Assembly (NCBI GenBank): GCA_003022005.1 | Contig: PXRQ01000102.1 | Span: forward strand, 1-32,248 | Reading direction: 5' to 3' | DNA length: 32,248 bases | From: Halobacteriales archaeon QS_5_70_15 | GTDB taxonomy: Archaea > Halobacteriota > Halobacteria > Halobacteriales > Haloarculaceae | Part shown: in pieces, positions 7,225 through 15,439 of the stretch | How the letters are laid out: each line of letters opens with the position of its first letter | Numbering within the stretch: position 1 is the first letter of the stretch | Notes under the pieces: model-generated | What the model was told of the DNA's origin: nothing | The model's input: the letters and a program-made list of their open reading frames with translations, nothing else | The model's database searches: none | Program-made: the position numbers and the translations under genes

Positions 7225-10161
7225 CTACCGTCCGTCGAACTCGACCCCGGTGACCTCGAACCGGACGCCGCCGTCGGTTCCCTCGGTGTCGTCAACCTCC
7301 CAGCCCTGCCGCCGGGCGGCGTTCGCGACGATCTTCAGCCCGAAGCCCGTCCCGTCGTCGCTCGTCGAGTACCCCATCTCGAACACCCGCTCGCGTTCCG
7401 CCTCCGGGATCCCGGGGCCGTCGTCCTCGACGTAGAAGCCGTCCTCCAGGTCACCGACGGTGACGGTCACCCCGCCGTCGTCCGTCCGGACGTGCTCCAC
7501 GCTGTCGTCGGACTGCGAGCGAGGGCTCGTCGAACCGTGCTCGACGGCGTCATCGGGCTCCGCCCGATTGCCCGTGGAGCCGTGCTCCACAGCGTTCCCG
7601 ACGAGGTTCTCGAGGATCTGTTTGAGGAGGGTCTCGTCGGCCAGGACGACGCGGTCGGTCTCGACCTGGAGGGTCGCGTCGTCGGCCCTCACGTTCCGCC
7701 AGCACCTCTCGGCCGCCTCGCCGAGCGGGACCGGGCCGGTTTCGGCGGCGGCCTCCCCCTCGCGGGCGAGTCCGAGGAGGTCGGCGATCAGCCCCTCCAT
7801 CCGGTCGTGGGCGTTCGCGACGGCCTCTAGCTCCGGGGAGTCACGGGCGTCGCGGGCGAGATCGAGCGACCCCATGGCCACGTTGAGCGGGTTCCGCAGG
7901 TCGTGGGAGACGACGCTGGCGAACTCCCCGAGCCGCTCGTTCTGTCGTTCGAGCTGTGACTCGCGCTCGCGGAGGAGCGTCTCGCGCTCGACGCGGTCGA
8001 GCGCCGCCGTGAGCGCCGTCGCCAGGATCTCGACGAGCACCCTGTCGGTCCCGTCGAACGCGGCGGGTTCGGTCGAGGAGACGACGAGGACGCCGTGGTC
8101 CGCGAGCGGGTGGAGGAGGGCGCTCCGCGCCGGCGTCTCGTCGGCCAGGTCGCCGTGCTCGCGGGTATCCTCGATGGCGACCGGCTCGCCCGCCTCGAAG
8201 ACCTCCCAGACGACCCGGTCGGTCTCGGCCCCGGAGCCGCGGCGGTACGGCGGCCGCTCCTCGAACGTCTCGCGGATCCTGTCGACCCTCGCCACGGGCA
8301 CCAGCGCGTCCTCGTGCCCCTCCTCGTCGAGGAGGCTGAGCCCGCAGAGGGGCACCCCGAGGACCTCCTCGGCGGTGTCGACCGCGATCCGGCCGGTCTC
8401 GGCCCTCGTTCGGGTGTGCATCAGCTCCCGCGTTCGCTCCTGGAGCGCCTCGAGTTTCCGCACGTGTTCGATCCGCTCGGAGACGTCCCGGACCACGCCG
8501 ACGGTCCCCCGGAACCCCTCCTCGGACGGGAGGACCGTGATGTGTGCCTCGCAGGAGATCCGCTCGCCCTCGGCGGTGATGATCGGCATCTCGACCGTCT
8601 CCCGGTCGTCGCCCGAGGAGAGCAGCGACCGGATGACGTCCTCGGTCCGGGCGATGTCCTCCGGGGCCATGACGACCGAGACGTGCGAGCCGAGGAGCGT
8701 CGCCTCGTCGTGGCCGACCATCTCGATGAGCGCGTCGTTCACGTACGTGTACCGGCCGTCAGCGTCGAGAACGTACACCGGGTCACCGGACGCCTCGACG
8801 ATACTCTCGTAGCGCTCGAGTTCGCGGAGCCGCCGTCTGCGGTCGGTGACGTCCCGGCCGACGACGACGAACCCGGCCTCCGCCTCGTCCTCCGCCCGGC
8901 CGGCGAGCGAGGCCACCGTGAACTCGTAGGGGACCCGCTCGCCGTCGCTGGTGAGGACGTCGGCCTCCATCCGGGTCCTGCCGGACCGGCGCAGCTCCCG
9001 GGCGACCGAGTCGACCCGCTCGCGGTCCGCGGGGGCGAGGAACTCGAGCAGGCTCTCGCCGGCGAGTTCCTCGTCGGTGTAACCGGTGGCCTCGACCACC
9101 GGGTCGTTCCATCGGACCAGTCCGCCGTCGGCGTCGAAGACACAGAAGACGTCGTCGAGCGCGTCGAGCGAGGCGTCGACCAGTTCCCGCTGTGCCCTGA
9201 GCCGTTCCTCCCGTTCGGCGCGGTCGAGCGCGGCCTCCGTGTTCGCGGCGAGCACCCGCGCCAGCGAGACGTCCGCGTCGTCGAACGCGTCAGCCTGGGG
9301 CGAGCCGATGTTCAGGACGCCGTGCTCGCCCAGCGGGAGGACGATCTCGCTGCGGACGGGCGTCTCGGGGTTGTACCGCTCCGGTCGCTCCGAGACGTCC
9401 GCGTAGACCCGCGGCTCGCCCGCCTCGAACACCTCCCAGGATAGCCCCTCACCCTCGCGGTAGGTCGGGGAATCGCCCACGAGCGCGTCCACCTCGGGCG
9501 TGCTCGCGGCCGGGACGAGCGCGTGCTCGTCCTCGTCGTACAGCCAGCAGCCGGTGATCGGCATCCCGACGACGTTCCGTGCCGTCCGGACCGCGAGATC
9601 GGCGATCTCCGCCTCGCACTCGGCACCCATCAGCTCCCGCGTCGCGTCGTGGAGCGACGCGAGCACGCGCTCGCGCCGGCGCTCGTCCGTCCCCTGCCCG
9701 TCCGCCGTCCCCCCGTCGTCGCGACCCGATCGGCGGGCGGCGACGGTCTCGACGACGCGTTCGGCGAGCAGTTCGTTCCCGTCCGCCCTTCCCCGGACCG
9801 GGAGGTAGTCGGTAACGCCCGCGGCGAGCGCCTCGCGCGCGAGCCCTTCGTCCCCGCCGTCCGTGAACAGGACGAACGGGAGGCCCCCGTGTGCCTCCCG
9901 GACCGCCCGGAGGAGTTCGACGCCGTCCCCGTCGGGGGGGTCGTGGCCGCTGACCACGCAGTCGACCCGCTCGCGTTCGAGCAGTTCGAGCGCCCCGTCC
10001 GCGCTCGTCGCCGTCAGAACCTCGATCCCGTCCGTTCGCTCGAGGAACGCCGCGGCCGTCCCCGCGGCCTCAGGCCCGTCGACGTGGAGCACCGTGACCG
10101 ACTCCTTTCCATCACCGGCCGCCACGGCGGGGGGGTCACCGTCGCGTACCGGCCCTTCCAT
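7225..10161 (-). CDS. Multidomain sensor histidine kinase with degenerate receiver domain (REC-GAF-PAS-PAS-GAF-HisKA-HATPase)
   Basis: The 978-residue cytoplasmic protein has no membrane segment. In order: a receiver-like domain (about 22-140), GAF (about 165-320), two PAS domains (about 330-450 and 455-575), a second GAF (about 590-725), an H-box with the phosphoacceptor His753 in SVVSHDLRNPLNV, an N-box around Asn856 (ENLVGNAVEH), and G-boxes DDGPGIP and GTGFGLKIV. The receiver has lost its chemistry: the acidic pair reads VDG (27-29), the phosphoacceptor position in SGHDPP (71-76) is Gly72, and the lysine of the usual TDYLQK is Val122. After the N-box, three 15-residue units beginning (A/S)VEHGST-like are inserted. 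It is a soluble, likely redox/ligand-sensing kinase typical of haloarchaea; signal and partner are unknown. It ends 70 bases before the acyl-CoA synthetase. Confidence 0.92.
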   Translation of the reverse strand: MEGPVRDGDPPAVAAGDGKESVTVLHVDGPEAAGTAAAFLERTDGIEVLTATSADGALELLERERVDCVVSGHDPPDGDGVELLRAVREAHGGLPFVLFTDGGDEGLAREALAAGVTDYLPVRGRADGNELLAERVVETVAARRSGRDDGGTADGQGTDERRRERVLASLHDATRELMGAECEAEIADLAVRTARNVVGMPITGCWLYDEDEHALVPAASTPEVDALVGDSPTYREGEGLSWEVFEAGEPRVYADVSERPERYNPETPVRSEIVLPLGEHGVLNIGSPQADAFDDADVSLARVLAANTEAALDRAEREERLRAQRELVDASLDALDDVFCVFDADGGLVRWNDPVVEATGYTDEELAGESLLEFLAPADRERVDSVARELRRSGRTRMEADVLTSDGERVPYEFTVASLAGRAEDEAEAGFVVVGRDVTDRRRRLRELERYESIVEASGDPVYVLDADGRYTYVNDALIEMVGHDEATLLGSHVSVVMAPEDIARTEDVIRSLLSSGDDRETVEMPIITAEGERISCEAHITVLPSEEGFRGTVGVVRDVSERIEHVRKLEALQERTRELMHTRTRAETGRIAVDTAEEVLGVPLCGLSLLDEEGHEDALVPVARVDRIRETFEERPPYRRGSGAETDRVVWEVFEAGEPVAIEDTREHGDLADETPARSALLHPLADHGVLVVSSTEPAAFDGTDRVLVEILATALTAALDRVERETLLRERESQLERQNERLGEFASVVSHDLRNPLNVAMGSLDLARDARDSPELEAVANAHDRMEGLIADLLGLAREGEAAAETGPVPLGEAAERCWRNVRADDATLQVETDRVVLADETLLKQILENLVGNAVEHGSTGNRAEPDDAVEHGSTSPRSQSDDSVEHVRTDDGGVTVTVGDLEDGFYVEDDGPGIPEAERERVFEMGYSTSDDGTGFGLKIVANAARRQGWEVDDTEGTDGGVRFEVTGVEFDGR
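7491..7596 (-). repeat. In-gene 45-base (15-residue) tandem repeats after the kinase N-box
   Basis: The sequence CGTGCTCNAC recurs at 7491, 7536 and 7581, a period of exactly 45 bases. On the coding strand this gives three units starting AVEHGST, AVEHGST and SVEHVRT. The unit is an echo of the N-box end (NAVEH), so it looks like a tandem duplication that started from the catalytic motif and lengthened the loop that follows it. Confidence 0.85.
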
Positions 10162-10499
10162 ACCTCTCCGATCGCGTAGTATAGATGAAAGGGTTGGTCC
10201 GATTCGCTGCTCGAAACGGGATAGGGGGAGACCGGAAGGGACCGGGCTTTCGAAACGTCAGTGCGCTTCTCGGCACGGTTCGATCCCGGGAACCCACCGA
10301 GGAGAGCCGGGGGACGGGACGGTCTCTCTACCCGGTGGTCGCTCTCTCGGCCGTCCGGTACCGGCCCTGAAACTACGGGGGATCGGCACCCCGTCCGACA
10401 GTAGCGCCGTGTCGGCGCCGGGGGATCGGATCGGATCGGGGCCGTCCGTGGAAGGCCGAGATGTTTAACAGATAGTATCTCGAAGCGTGTCTGGACCGA
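10162..10499. other. Intergenic region between divergent genes, no gene seen
   Basis: This 338-base stretch separates the kinase from the divergent membrane protein gene. Small open frames on both strands have no recognisable product. A weak TATA-like TAGTATAG (10177-10184) faces the kinase. GATGTTTAACAGATAG (10461-10476) lies about 30 bases upstream of the ATG at 10500 and is a plausible TATA/BRE for the rightward gene. The middle is GC-rich and otherwise featureless to me. Confidence 0.6.
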
Positions 10500-11333
10500 A
10501 TGGCCCCCGCGATCGTTCACTTCCTGGTCGGTTCGTCCCTCCTCCTCCTGACCGCTGCCCCGGTCGCCGTCCGCTACGAACCCGTTCGCCGGCGCGGGCT
10601 GACCGTCGCCACGGTCGGCGGCCTCTGGGGAATCCTCCCGGACGTTCACCACGTCCTGCCCGGCGACGACGGCCCCCTTCGGGGGTTCCACCAGTCGGCG
10701 TGGGCCGACCTGTTCGCGTTCCACTACACGCTCGACCGGCCGCCGGTCGAGGCGTACGGGATGGGGGAGGCCGAGTTCCGGGCGGTGCTGGTGTTCCTCG
10801 GCGCGGTCGCGGCGTTCGTCCTCGCCGCCGAGTGGGGCGCCCGAGCCGAGTTCGAACCCGTCGAGGCGCGACGCGAGATGGTCGGCGGTGCCGCGGGCGC
10901 GGCCCTCGTCTCGGCCGCGCTCCTGGGCGGCGTCCTCCACCTGACGGGCCGTATGGGCGCCGTCGCGGCGGTCGTCGGGCAGGAAACCGCCGTCGCGGGA
11001 TGGGCGGTGATCGGAGCCGCCGGCGCGCTCGCGGCCGGCGTCTTCACCGTCTGTATCGAACTCGTCACCCGGGATGCGGTCACGCTGCCCGCCGGCACGG
11101 CCTTCGGGGCGCTGGTCGCGATCCCCGCTTGGCTGCTCGCCACCCTCCTGGTCGTACCGCTCTGGAGGATGCGGACGTTCGACGCCGCGCTCGAGCCGTT
11201 CACCGGCGATCCGGCCCTCATGGGTGTGTTCGTGCTGGCCGGCGGTACGCTCGGGGCGACCTACGTCGCTGTCACGCAGGCACTGACCGGCGACGGTCCG
11301 CGACGCGGCGAACGGCTCGGGCGGTCGACCTAG
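10500..11333 (+). CDS. Conserved haloarchaeal membrane protein of unknown function
   Basis: The 277-residue protein has a hydrophobic N-terminal helix (HFLVGSSLLLLTAAPVAV), then a histidine/aspartate-rich segment GLWGILPDVHHVLPG (about 40-54) and FHQSAWADLFAFHYTLDR (about 62-79), followed by about five more hydrophobic helices. The His/Asp cluster near the membrane resembles integral-membrane proteins of the YdjM/DUF457 'metal-dependent hydrolase' type, but the match is by pattern only and the catalytic role is unproven. A TTTAAC element about 33 bases upstream supports this start and a nearly leaderless message. No partner gene is evident. Confidence 0.75.
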   Translation: MAPAIVHFLVGSSLLLLTAAPVAVRYEPVRRRGLTVATVGGLWGILPDVHHVLPGDDGPLRGFHQSAWADLFAFHYTLDRPPVEAYGMGEAEFRAVLVFLGAVAAFVLAAEWGARAEFEPVEARREMVGGAAGAALVSAALLGGVLHLTGRMGAVAAVVGQETAVAGWAVIGAAGALAAGVFTVCIELVTRDAVTLPAGTAFGALVAIPAWLLATLLVVPLWRMRTFDAALEPFTGDPALMGVFVLAGGTLGATYVAVTQALTGDGPRRGERLGRST

Positions 11334-11518
11334 TGACCCTATCGGACATAAGCCCGTGAACGATATCGCCGTCCGTGGTGGCGATGATGTTCAGGTAGTT
11401 CTGTCCGACAGCATGAGCTCGGTAGAGCCACTGTGACGGTCCGCTTCGTGGGTCGTGCGTACCGTCGATCACGCGGACCGGGTCGGTCCTCGTCGGTAAC
11501 GGACGACCCGCGACCGTG

Positions 11519-12652
11519 TCAGTCTCGCAGCGCGTCCGCGGGGTGTTCGTTCGCGGCCTTCCACGCCGGGTAGATCCCGGAGACGAGCGCCACGACGACG
11601 CCGAAGGCGAACGCGAGGACGAGGAACGCGCCGTTCGAGGGGTCGAGCACCACGTCGAACTCGACGCGGGTGAACTGTCCGAGCGCGAGGGCGGCGAGCG
11701 CGGACAGGACTACCCCGATCGCCCCACCGAGCACGCCGAGTATCGCGGCCTCGGCGACGAGCGTCCGGAGGACGTCCCCGCGCCGGACGCCCACGGCCCT
11801 GAGGACGCCGATCTCCCCGCGTCGCTCGCGGGTGCTCATCAGCATGACGTTGAAGATGGCGACGCCGGCGACGACGAGCGACACCGCACCGAGGGCGACC
11901 AGGAAGCCGTTCAGCAGGGCGAAGAACTCGCGGATCCGGTCGAGGACGCTCCCGAGTTCGAACACCGAGACCCGCTGTTCGCGGGCGTTGAGTCGCTCCT
12001 CGACCGTCGCGGCGACCGAGCGGGCGTCCTCGCCCGAGTCGGCCTGCACGACGACCTGGTCGTACCCCTCCTGGACGAACTCCCCTTCGGGGAGGACGAC
12101 CGCGTTGTCCGGCTGGATGGGGCTGACGGCGTCGCTCTCCGCGAGGACCGCGACGACGCGGTAGCGGTTGCCCTCGATCTCCACCGCCGAGCCCACCGAG
12201 AGGTCGAGCGCCGCCGCCGTCCCGTTCCCGACGATGGCGCCCTGGCGGTGCCGGCGCGGGAGGTCGCCCTCGCTCGCGTCGAACAGCGCCCCCGGATCGG
12301 AGAGGCCGTAGAGCTGGGCGAACGTCCGGCCGCCGTTCCCCGTGACGACCGCGCCGCTCGATTTGAGCGGGACGGCCTCGCCGCGGCCCTCCGCGATCCG
12401 TTCGATCGCCGTGACGTCCCGGGGCGAGAGCGTCTCCGCGCCGGCGTCCTCGGCTGGCGAGACGATGACCTGGTCGCCGATGCCGCCGAGTTCCTGGGTG
12501 GCCGACAGCGCGAGGACGTTCCCGAGGATACCCAGCGTGCCGATGGCGAGGACGCCGATGACGATGCCCAGCGCCGCCAGCCCCGAGCGGAGCCGGTTGC
12601 GGTCGAGGTTCCGTACCGCCATCAGCACGGCCGGGAAGCGTTCGAGGACCAT
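11519..12652 (-). CDS. FtsX-like/MacB-type ABC transporter permease
   Basis: The 377-residue protein has an N-terminal helix (LAALGIVIGVLAIGTLGILG), a long extracytoplasmic MacB-like domain (about 55-230), then three C-terminal helices. The loop STRERRGEIGVLRAVGVRRGD after the second helix is the FtsX-family coupling motif, and IYPAWKAANEHPADALRD at the end is the usual terminus. With the ATPase at 12929 and the secreted protein at 13645 it forms a haloarchaeal type VII ABC unit that probably transmits force to or moves envelope lipoproteins or peptides rather than importing solutes. An alternative start at the ATG of MAVRNLDRN (12622) fits the family equally well. It is separated from its ATPase gene by an unusually long 276-base spacer. 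Confidence 0.9.
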   Translation of the reverse strand: MVLERFPAVLMAVRNLDRNRLRSGLAALGIVIGVLAIGTLGILGNVLALSATQELGGIGDQVIVSPAEDAGAETLSPRDVTAIERIAEGRGEAVPLKSSGAVVTGNGGRTFAQLYGLSDPGALFDASEGDLPRRHRQGAIVGNGTAAALDLSVGSAVEIEGNRYRVVAVLAESDAVSPIQPDNAVVLPEGEFVQEGYDQVVVQADSGEDARSVAATVEERLNAREQRVSVFELGSVLDRIREFFALLNGFLVALGAVSLVVAGVAIFNVMLMSTRERRGEIGVLRAVGVRRGDVLRTLVAEAAILGVLGGAIGVVLSALAALALGQFTRVEFDVVLDPSNGAFLVLAFAFGVVVALVSGIYPAWKAANEHPADALRD

Positions 12653-12758
12653 CAGCGGGACACCCCCGTTTCGGGTCGAACCGGGTGTCGCGGTGGTGTT
12701 GTGTGTGAATCACCCAGCGGGGGGATCGAGCTGTCTATCGGTCCGACGGGCGCGCGCT

Positions 12759-12780
12759 GGGCGCACTCTCGTTCGCGCCC
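12759..12780 (-). repeat. Hairpin with GAACGAGAGT loop
   Basis: On the minus strand the stem GGGCGC/GCGCCC encloses a 10-base loop GAACGAGAGT. The loop start (GAACGA) matches that of the hairpin at 16895-16921, which has a different stem. Confidence 0.6.
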
Positions 12781-12798
12781 GAGCACCCGTCGTGATGA

Positions 12799-12823
12799 CG
12801 AGAGACGCCTCTGGCGTCTCTCG
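12799..12823. repeat. Perfect 11-bp inverted repeat in the ABC operon spacer
   Basis: The stem CGAGAGACGCC pairs exactly with GGCGTCTCTCG across a three-base TCT loop. It lies downstream of the ATPase stop and about 150 bases upstream of the permease start, so in the message it would be an intra-operon hairpin. There is no U-rich tract after it on the transcribed strand, which argues against a simple intrinsic terminator. Confidence 0.85.
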
Positions 12824-12928
12824 AACCACGCCCAGCGAGTCCGTGCCTCGTCCAGCCCGCTCGCCCTTCGATTCCACCGGGACAGCAGCAGCTCCTCCGG
12901 GTCCGACTCACCCCCGAACCCCGGAGTG

Positions 12929-13648
12929 CTACCCATCCTGCAACACCCCATCAACGAGCTCTACCTCCCGATCCGAATAATCGGCGACGAGCGGGTCGTG
13001 CGTGACGGTCACCACGGCCACGTCGTCCTCGTCGCAGATCCGGCGGAACTCGTCGAGGACGCTCCGGCCCGTCGCCCGGTCGAGGTTGCCCGTCGGCTCG
13101 TCGGCGAGCAGGACGGCGGGATCGTTCACGAGCGAGCGGGCGATGGCGACGCGCTGTTTCTGTCCGCCCGAGAGCTGGCTCGGCGTGTGGTCGAGCCGGT
13201 CGCCCAGCCCCACGCGCTCCAGGAGCCGCTGGGCGCGGGCGGTGGCGTCGCGGTCCCGGTCGTAGACGGTCGGCAGGGCCACGTTCTCGACGGCGGTGAG
13301 CGAGTCGATGAGGTAGAACCCCTGGAAGACGAACCCCACGTACCGCTTTCGGGCGTCGGTCCGCTCGCGGTCGGAGAACGTCGTGACGTCCGTCCCGTCG
13401 AGGAGCACCTGCCCGCTCGTCGGCACGTCGAGGAGCCCGAGGGTGTTGAGCATCGTCGACTTCCCGGAGCCGGAGGGGCCGACCACGGAGACGAACTCGC
13501 CGCGGTCGACGCGGAAGTCCACCCCCTTCAGCGCCCGGACGACCTCCGCGCCGGAGTCGTACTCCTTCGTGACGTCCCGGAGTTCGAGCGGCGGCACCCC
13601 GTCGGTGTCGGTCGACCGGTCGCCGAGCGCCTCGTCCACCGCGGTCAT
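12929..13648 (-). CDS. ABC transporter ATP-binding protein (LolD/MacB type)
   Basis: The 239-residue ATPase has Walker [10 protein letters not shown] (57-65), the Q-loop in GFVFQGFYL (Q109), the signature LSGGQKQR (159-166) and Walker [13 protein letters not shown] (179-190), the last being the pattern of the LolD/FtsE/MacB group. It should couple to the FtsX-like permease downstream. Its ATG overlaps the stop of the CARDB-like gene by four bases (ATGA, 13645-13648), indicating cotranslation. An N-terminal extension of about 20 residues before [10 protein letters not shown] is hydrophilic and acidic. Confidence 0.93.
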   Translation of the reverse strand: MTAVDEALGDRSTDTDGVPPLELRDVTKEYDSGAEVVRALKGVDFRVDRGEFVSVVGPSGSGKSTMLNTLGLLDVPTSGQVLLDGTDVTTFSDRERTDARKRYVGFVFQGFYLIDSLTAVENVALPTVYDRDRDATARAQRLLERVGLGDRLDHTPSQLSGGQKQRVAIARSLVNDPAVLLADEPTGNLDRATGRSVLDEFRRICDEDDVAVVTVTHDPLVADYSDREVELVDGVLQDG

Positions 13649-15261
13649 CGCTCCGAGCGCCGCCGGACGAGGTAGGCCGCCGGGGCGAGCAGCGCGAGGC
13701 AGACCGTGACGCCGGCGGCGGCCCCGACGAACCCGAACGGGAACAGCGAGGCCGACCCGTCCTGGCGGCGCTCGGGTGCCAACGACGGGTCGTACGGGAG
13801 CGTGACGTTCTCCGTGACCCGCTCGCCGCCCGTCCGGTAGGTCACCCGCACGGGGACCTCCGAGGCGTTCGTGGCGTCGACGTCCGCGGTGAGTTCGAAC
13901 GGGGCGAACTCGTTCGCCTCGACCGTGCCGACGAAGTAGTCCCGCTGTGGGTAGGCCGGCGAGACGTGCTCGTTCGAGTCCATCGTCACGACGACGCCGC
14001 CGACCTCGCCGTCGCCGACGTTGCCCGCGTTGCCGGTCACCAGCAGGCGGCCGTCGTCGGTGAACTCGAGCTCGACGTCGGTCACCCTGATCTCGCCGGC
14101 CGGCGGGCGGTAGTCGAACGTGCCGACCGCCGAGCCGCTCCGGCCACCGACGTCGTAGCGGACGCGAGCCTCGACGGTGGCGGCGTCGACGCCGTCGAGC
14201 GAGACGGTCACCGTGGCGGACTCGCCGGGGTCGAGTGTCCCGACGAACCGCCGGGGGAGCGTCCGGTCGCCCGCTCGCGGGACGATCGCGGCGTCCTCGA
14301 CCCGCGCGTTTCCGAAGTTCGTCACCTCGACGAGGAGCGCGTTGCCGGCATCGCCCTGACCCTCCTGACTCTGCAGCGTGTTCCCGTCTCCACCGCCGCC
14401 GGTCCCGCCGGTCGCACCCGCGAGCCCGGCGAGGCCGGCGAGCCCGGTCAGCGCGTTCACGTTCGTGCTCGCCGCGCCCCGCGTCTCCTCGGGGGCTCTG
14501 CGGACGGCGACGCCGACGTCCTCGCGGAGGGGCGCGGCGTCGAACTCGTGAACGAGTTCAGTCGTAGCCCGGGGCCCCGTCGAGGTGGTGTACGCGAGCG
14601 TCGCGGTCAGCGACCCCGCACCGGCACGGGGTCTCACGGTGAGGTTGACCGTCTCGCTCGCCCCGGCGGCCAGGCTCGGGACCGTCGCGCGGGCGTCGAC
14701 CGCCCGGGCGTTGCGACCGGAGAGGGCCAGCTCGAGGTTCCGGCGGGGGGTCGTGGAGGGGTTCGAGACGGTGACGGCGACGCGGTTGTCGACGCCCGCG
14801 ACCGGTTCGACGAGCTCGACGTCGAGCTGCGGTGGCGACTCCTCGACGACGACCGTCAGAGGCCGGCGCACCGTCACCGTCTCGTTGTCCTCGTCCTCGG
14901 CGACCACCTCGACGTGGAGCGACCGCTCGCCCGCCTCGACGAACGTCGTCACGAGATCGACCTCGAGCGAGTCGCCCACGGAGAGCGACCCGATCCCCCC
15001 GGCCCGGTCGAGGATGGCCCGGTCCTGCGTGTAGAGGGTGACAGATTCGACGCTCACCGCCGAATCGCTCCCGGCTGAGTTCCCGACCGTCGCCGTGACG
15101 GTCACGGGTTCGCCGGCGGTCGGCCGATCGGGCGCCACGGTCAGCCCGGAGACGGTGAGTCTGGCGTCGGGGACGGCCGCGACGGCGAGCGACGGGACGA
15201 CCGCCGCGAGGACGAGTCCGACCGCGAGCAGGACCACGGGGACCGCTGGAGTGCGTCGCAT
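13645..15261 (-). CDS. Secreted, membrane-anchored CARDB/COG1361-like repeat protein
   Basis: The 538-residue protein has a signal peptide (MRRTPAVPVVLLAVGLVLAA), several domains of about 90-120 residues with the CARDB-like pattern 'VTVTATVGNSG..', 'VAVTVSNPS', 'LLVEVTNFGNARVEDA', and 'LLVTGNAGNVGDGEVGGV', and a C-terminal membrane helix (FGFVGAAAGVTVCLALLAPA) followed by RRRSER. It is thus displayed outside and anchored at the C-terminus. A low-complexity linker LTGLAGLAGLAG and polyglycine sits at about residues 270-295. Proteins of this type are often encoded with an ABC ATPase and FtsX-like permease, as here, and may be the substrate or outer partner of that system. A TATA-like GATATACC about 33 bases upstream supports the start and marks the operon promoter. 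Confidence 0.85.
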   Translation of the reverse strand: MRRTPAVPVVLLAVGLVLAAVVPSLAVAAVPDARLTVSGLTVAPDRPTAGEPVTVTATVGNSAGSDSAVSVESVTLYTQDRAILDRAGGIGSLSVGDSLEVDLVTTFVEAGERSLHVEVVAEDEDNETVTVRRPLTVVVEESPPQLDVELVEPVAGVDNRVAVTVSNPSTTPRRNLELALSGRNARAVDARATVPSLAAGASETVNLTVRPRAGAGSLTATLAYTTSTGPRATTELVHEFDAAPLREDVGVAVRRAPEETRGAASTNVNALTGLAGLAGLAGATGGTGGGGDGNTLQSQEGQGDAGNALLVEVTNFGNARVEDAAIVPRAGDRTLPRRFVGTLDPGESATVTVSLDGVDAATVEARVRYDVGGRSGSAVGTFDYRPPAGEIRVTDVELEFTDDGRLLVTGNAGNVGDGEVGGVVVTMDSNEHVSPAYPQRDYFVGTVEANEFAPFELTADVDATNASEVPVRVTYRTGGERVTENVTLPYDPSLAPERRQDGSASLFPFGFVGAAAGVTVCLALLAPAAYLVRRRSER

Positions 15262-15288
15262 TCGGCTACCCCGAATAGTCGGTCGGGA

Positions 15289-15299
15289 CGGATATACCT
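15289..15299 (-). promoter_or_regulatory. Predicted TATA box of the CARDB-ABC operon
   Basis: On the minus strand AGGTATATCC lies about 33 bases upstream of the ATG at 15261, leaving a leader of only a few bases. It is the only good TATA element upstream of the three-gene unit. Confidence 0.6.
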
Positions 15300-15439
15300 T
15301 CTCTCGGCGGCCAGGGGCTCGAAACGGTCGCAGTCGGTCGGTTTCCGGGAGAAGCTCGGGGTCGCTACGACGGTCGCCGGAGGGTCGTCGGGACGCGGGG
15401 GACGTGACGGGAAAGCGGAGGATCGGGGAACCCTACCGG

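Larger units (their letters stand above)
12653..12928. other. Hairpin-rich spacer between ABC ATPase and permease genes
   Basis: ATPase and FtsX-type permease genes are normally adjacent or overlapping, but here 276 bases intervene. The spacer holds a hairpin at 12759-12780 and a perfect 11-base-pair hairpin at 12799-12823. A leftward 100-codon open frame covers it but is arginine/serine rich with no recognisable family, and I do not call it a gene. It looks like a repeat element inserted into the operon. Confidence 0.6.

Noticed and set aside
5100..7253. 717-codon rightward open frame opposite the acyl-CoA synthetase
   Set aside because: It is antisense to a gene with clear catalytic motifs; its product is Arg/Val/Asp-repetitive with no family. 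High GC leaves antisense frames open.
11272..11472. 66-residue leftward protein containing NYLNIIATTDGDIVHG
   Set aside because: One short stretch looks protein-like, but the frame overlaps the end of the membrane protein gene, has no promoter and no family I recognise; at most a remnant.
12799..12823. Intrinsic terminator of the ABC ATPase gene
   Set aside because: The hairpin is perfect but no U-rich tract follows on the transcribed strand, and archaeal terminators depend on such tracts rather than on hairpins.
11516..13675. 719-codon rightward open frame across the permease, spacer and ATPase genes
   Set aside because: Antisense shadow of two recognised ABC genes; it also reads through the hairpin spacer and has no domain pattern.
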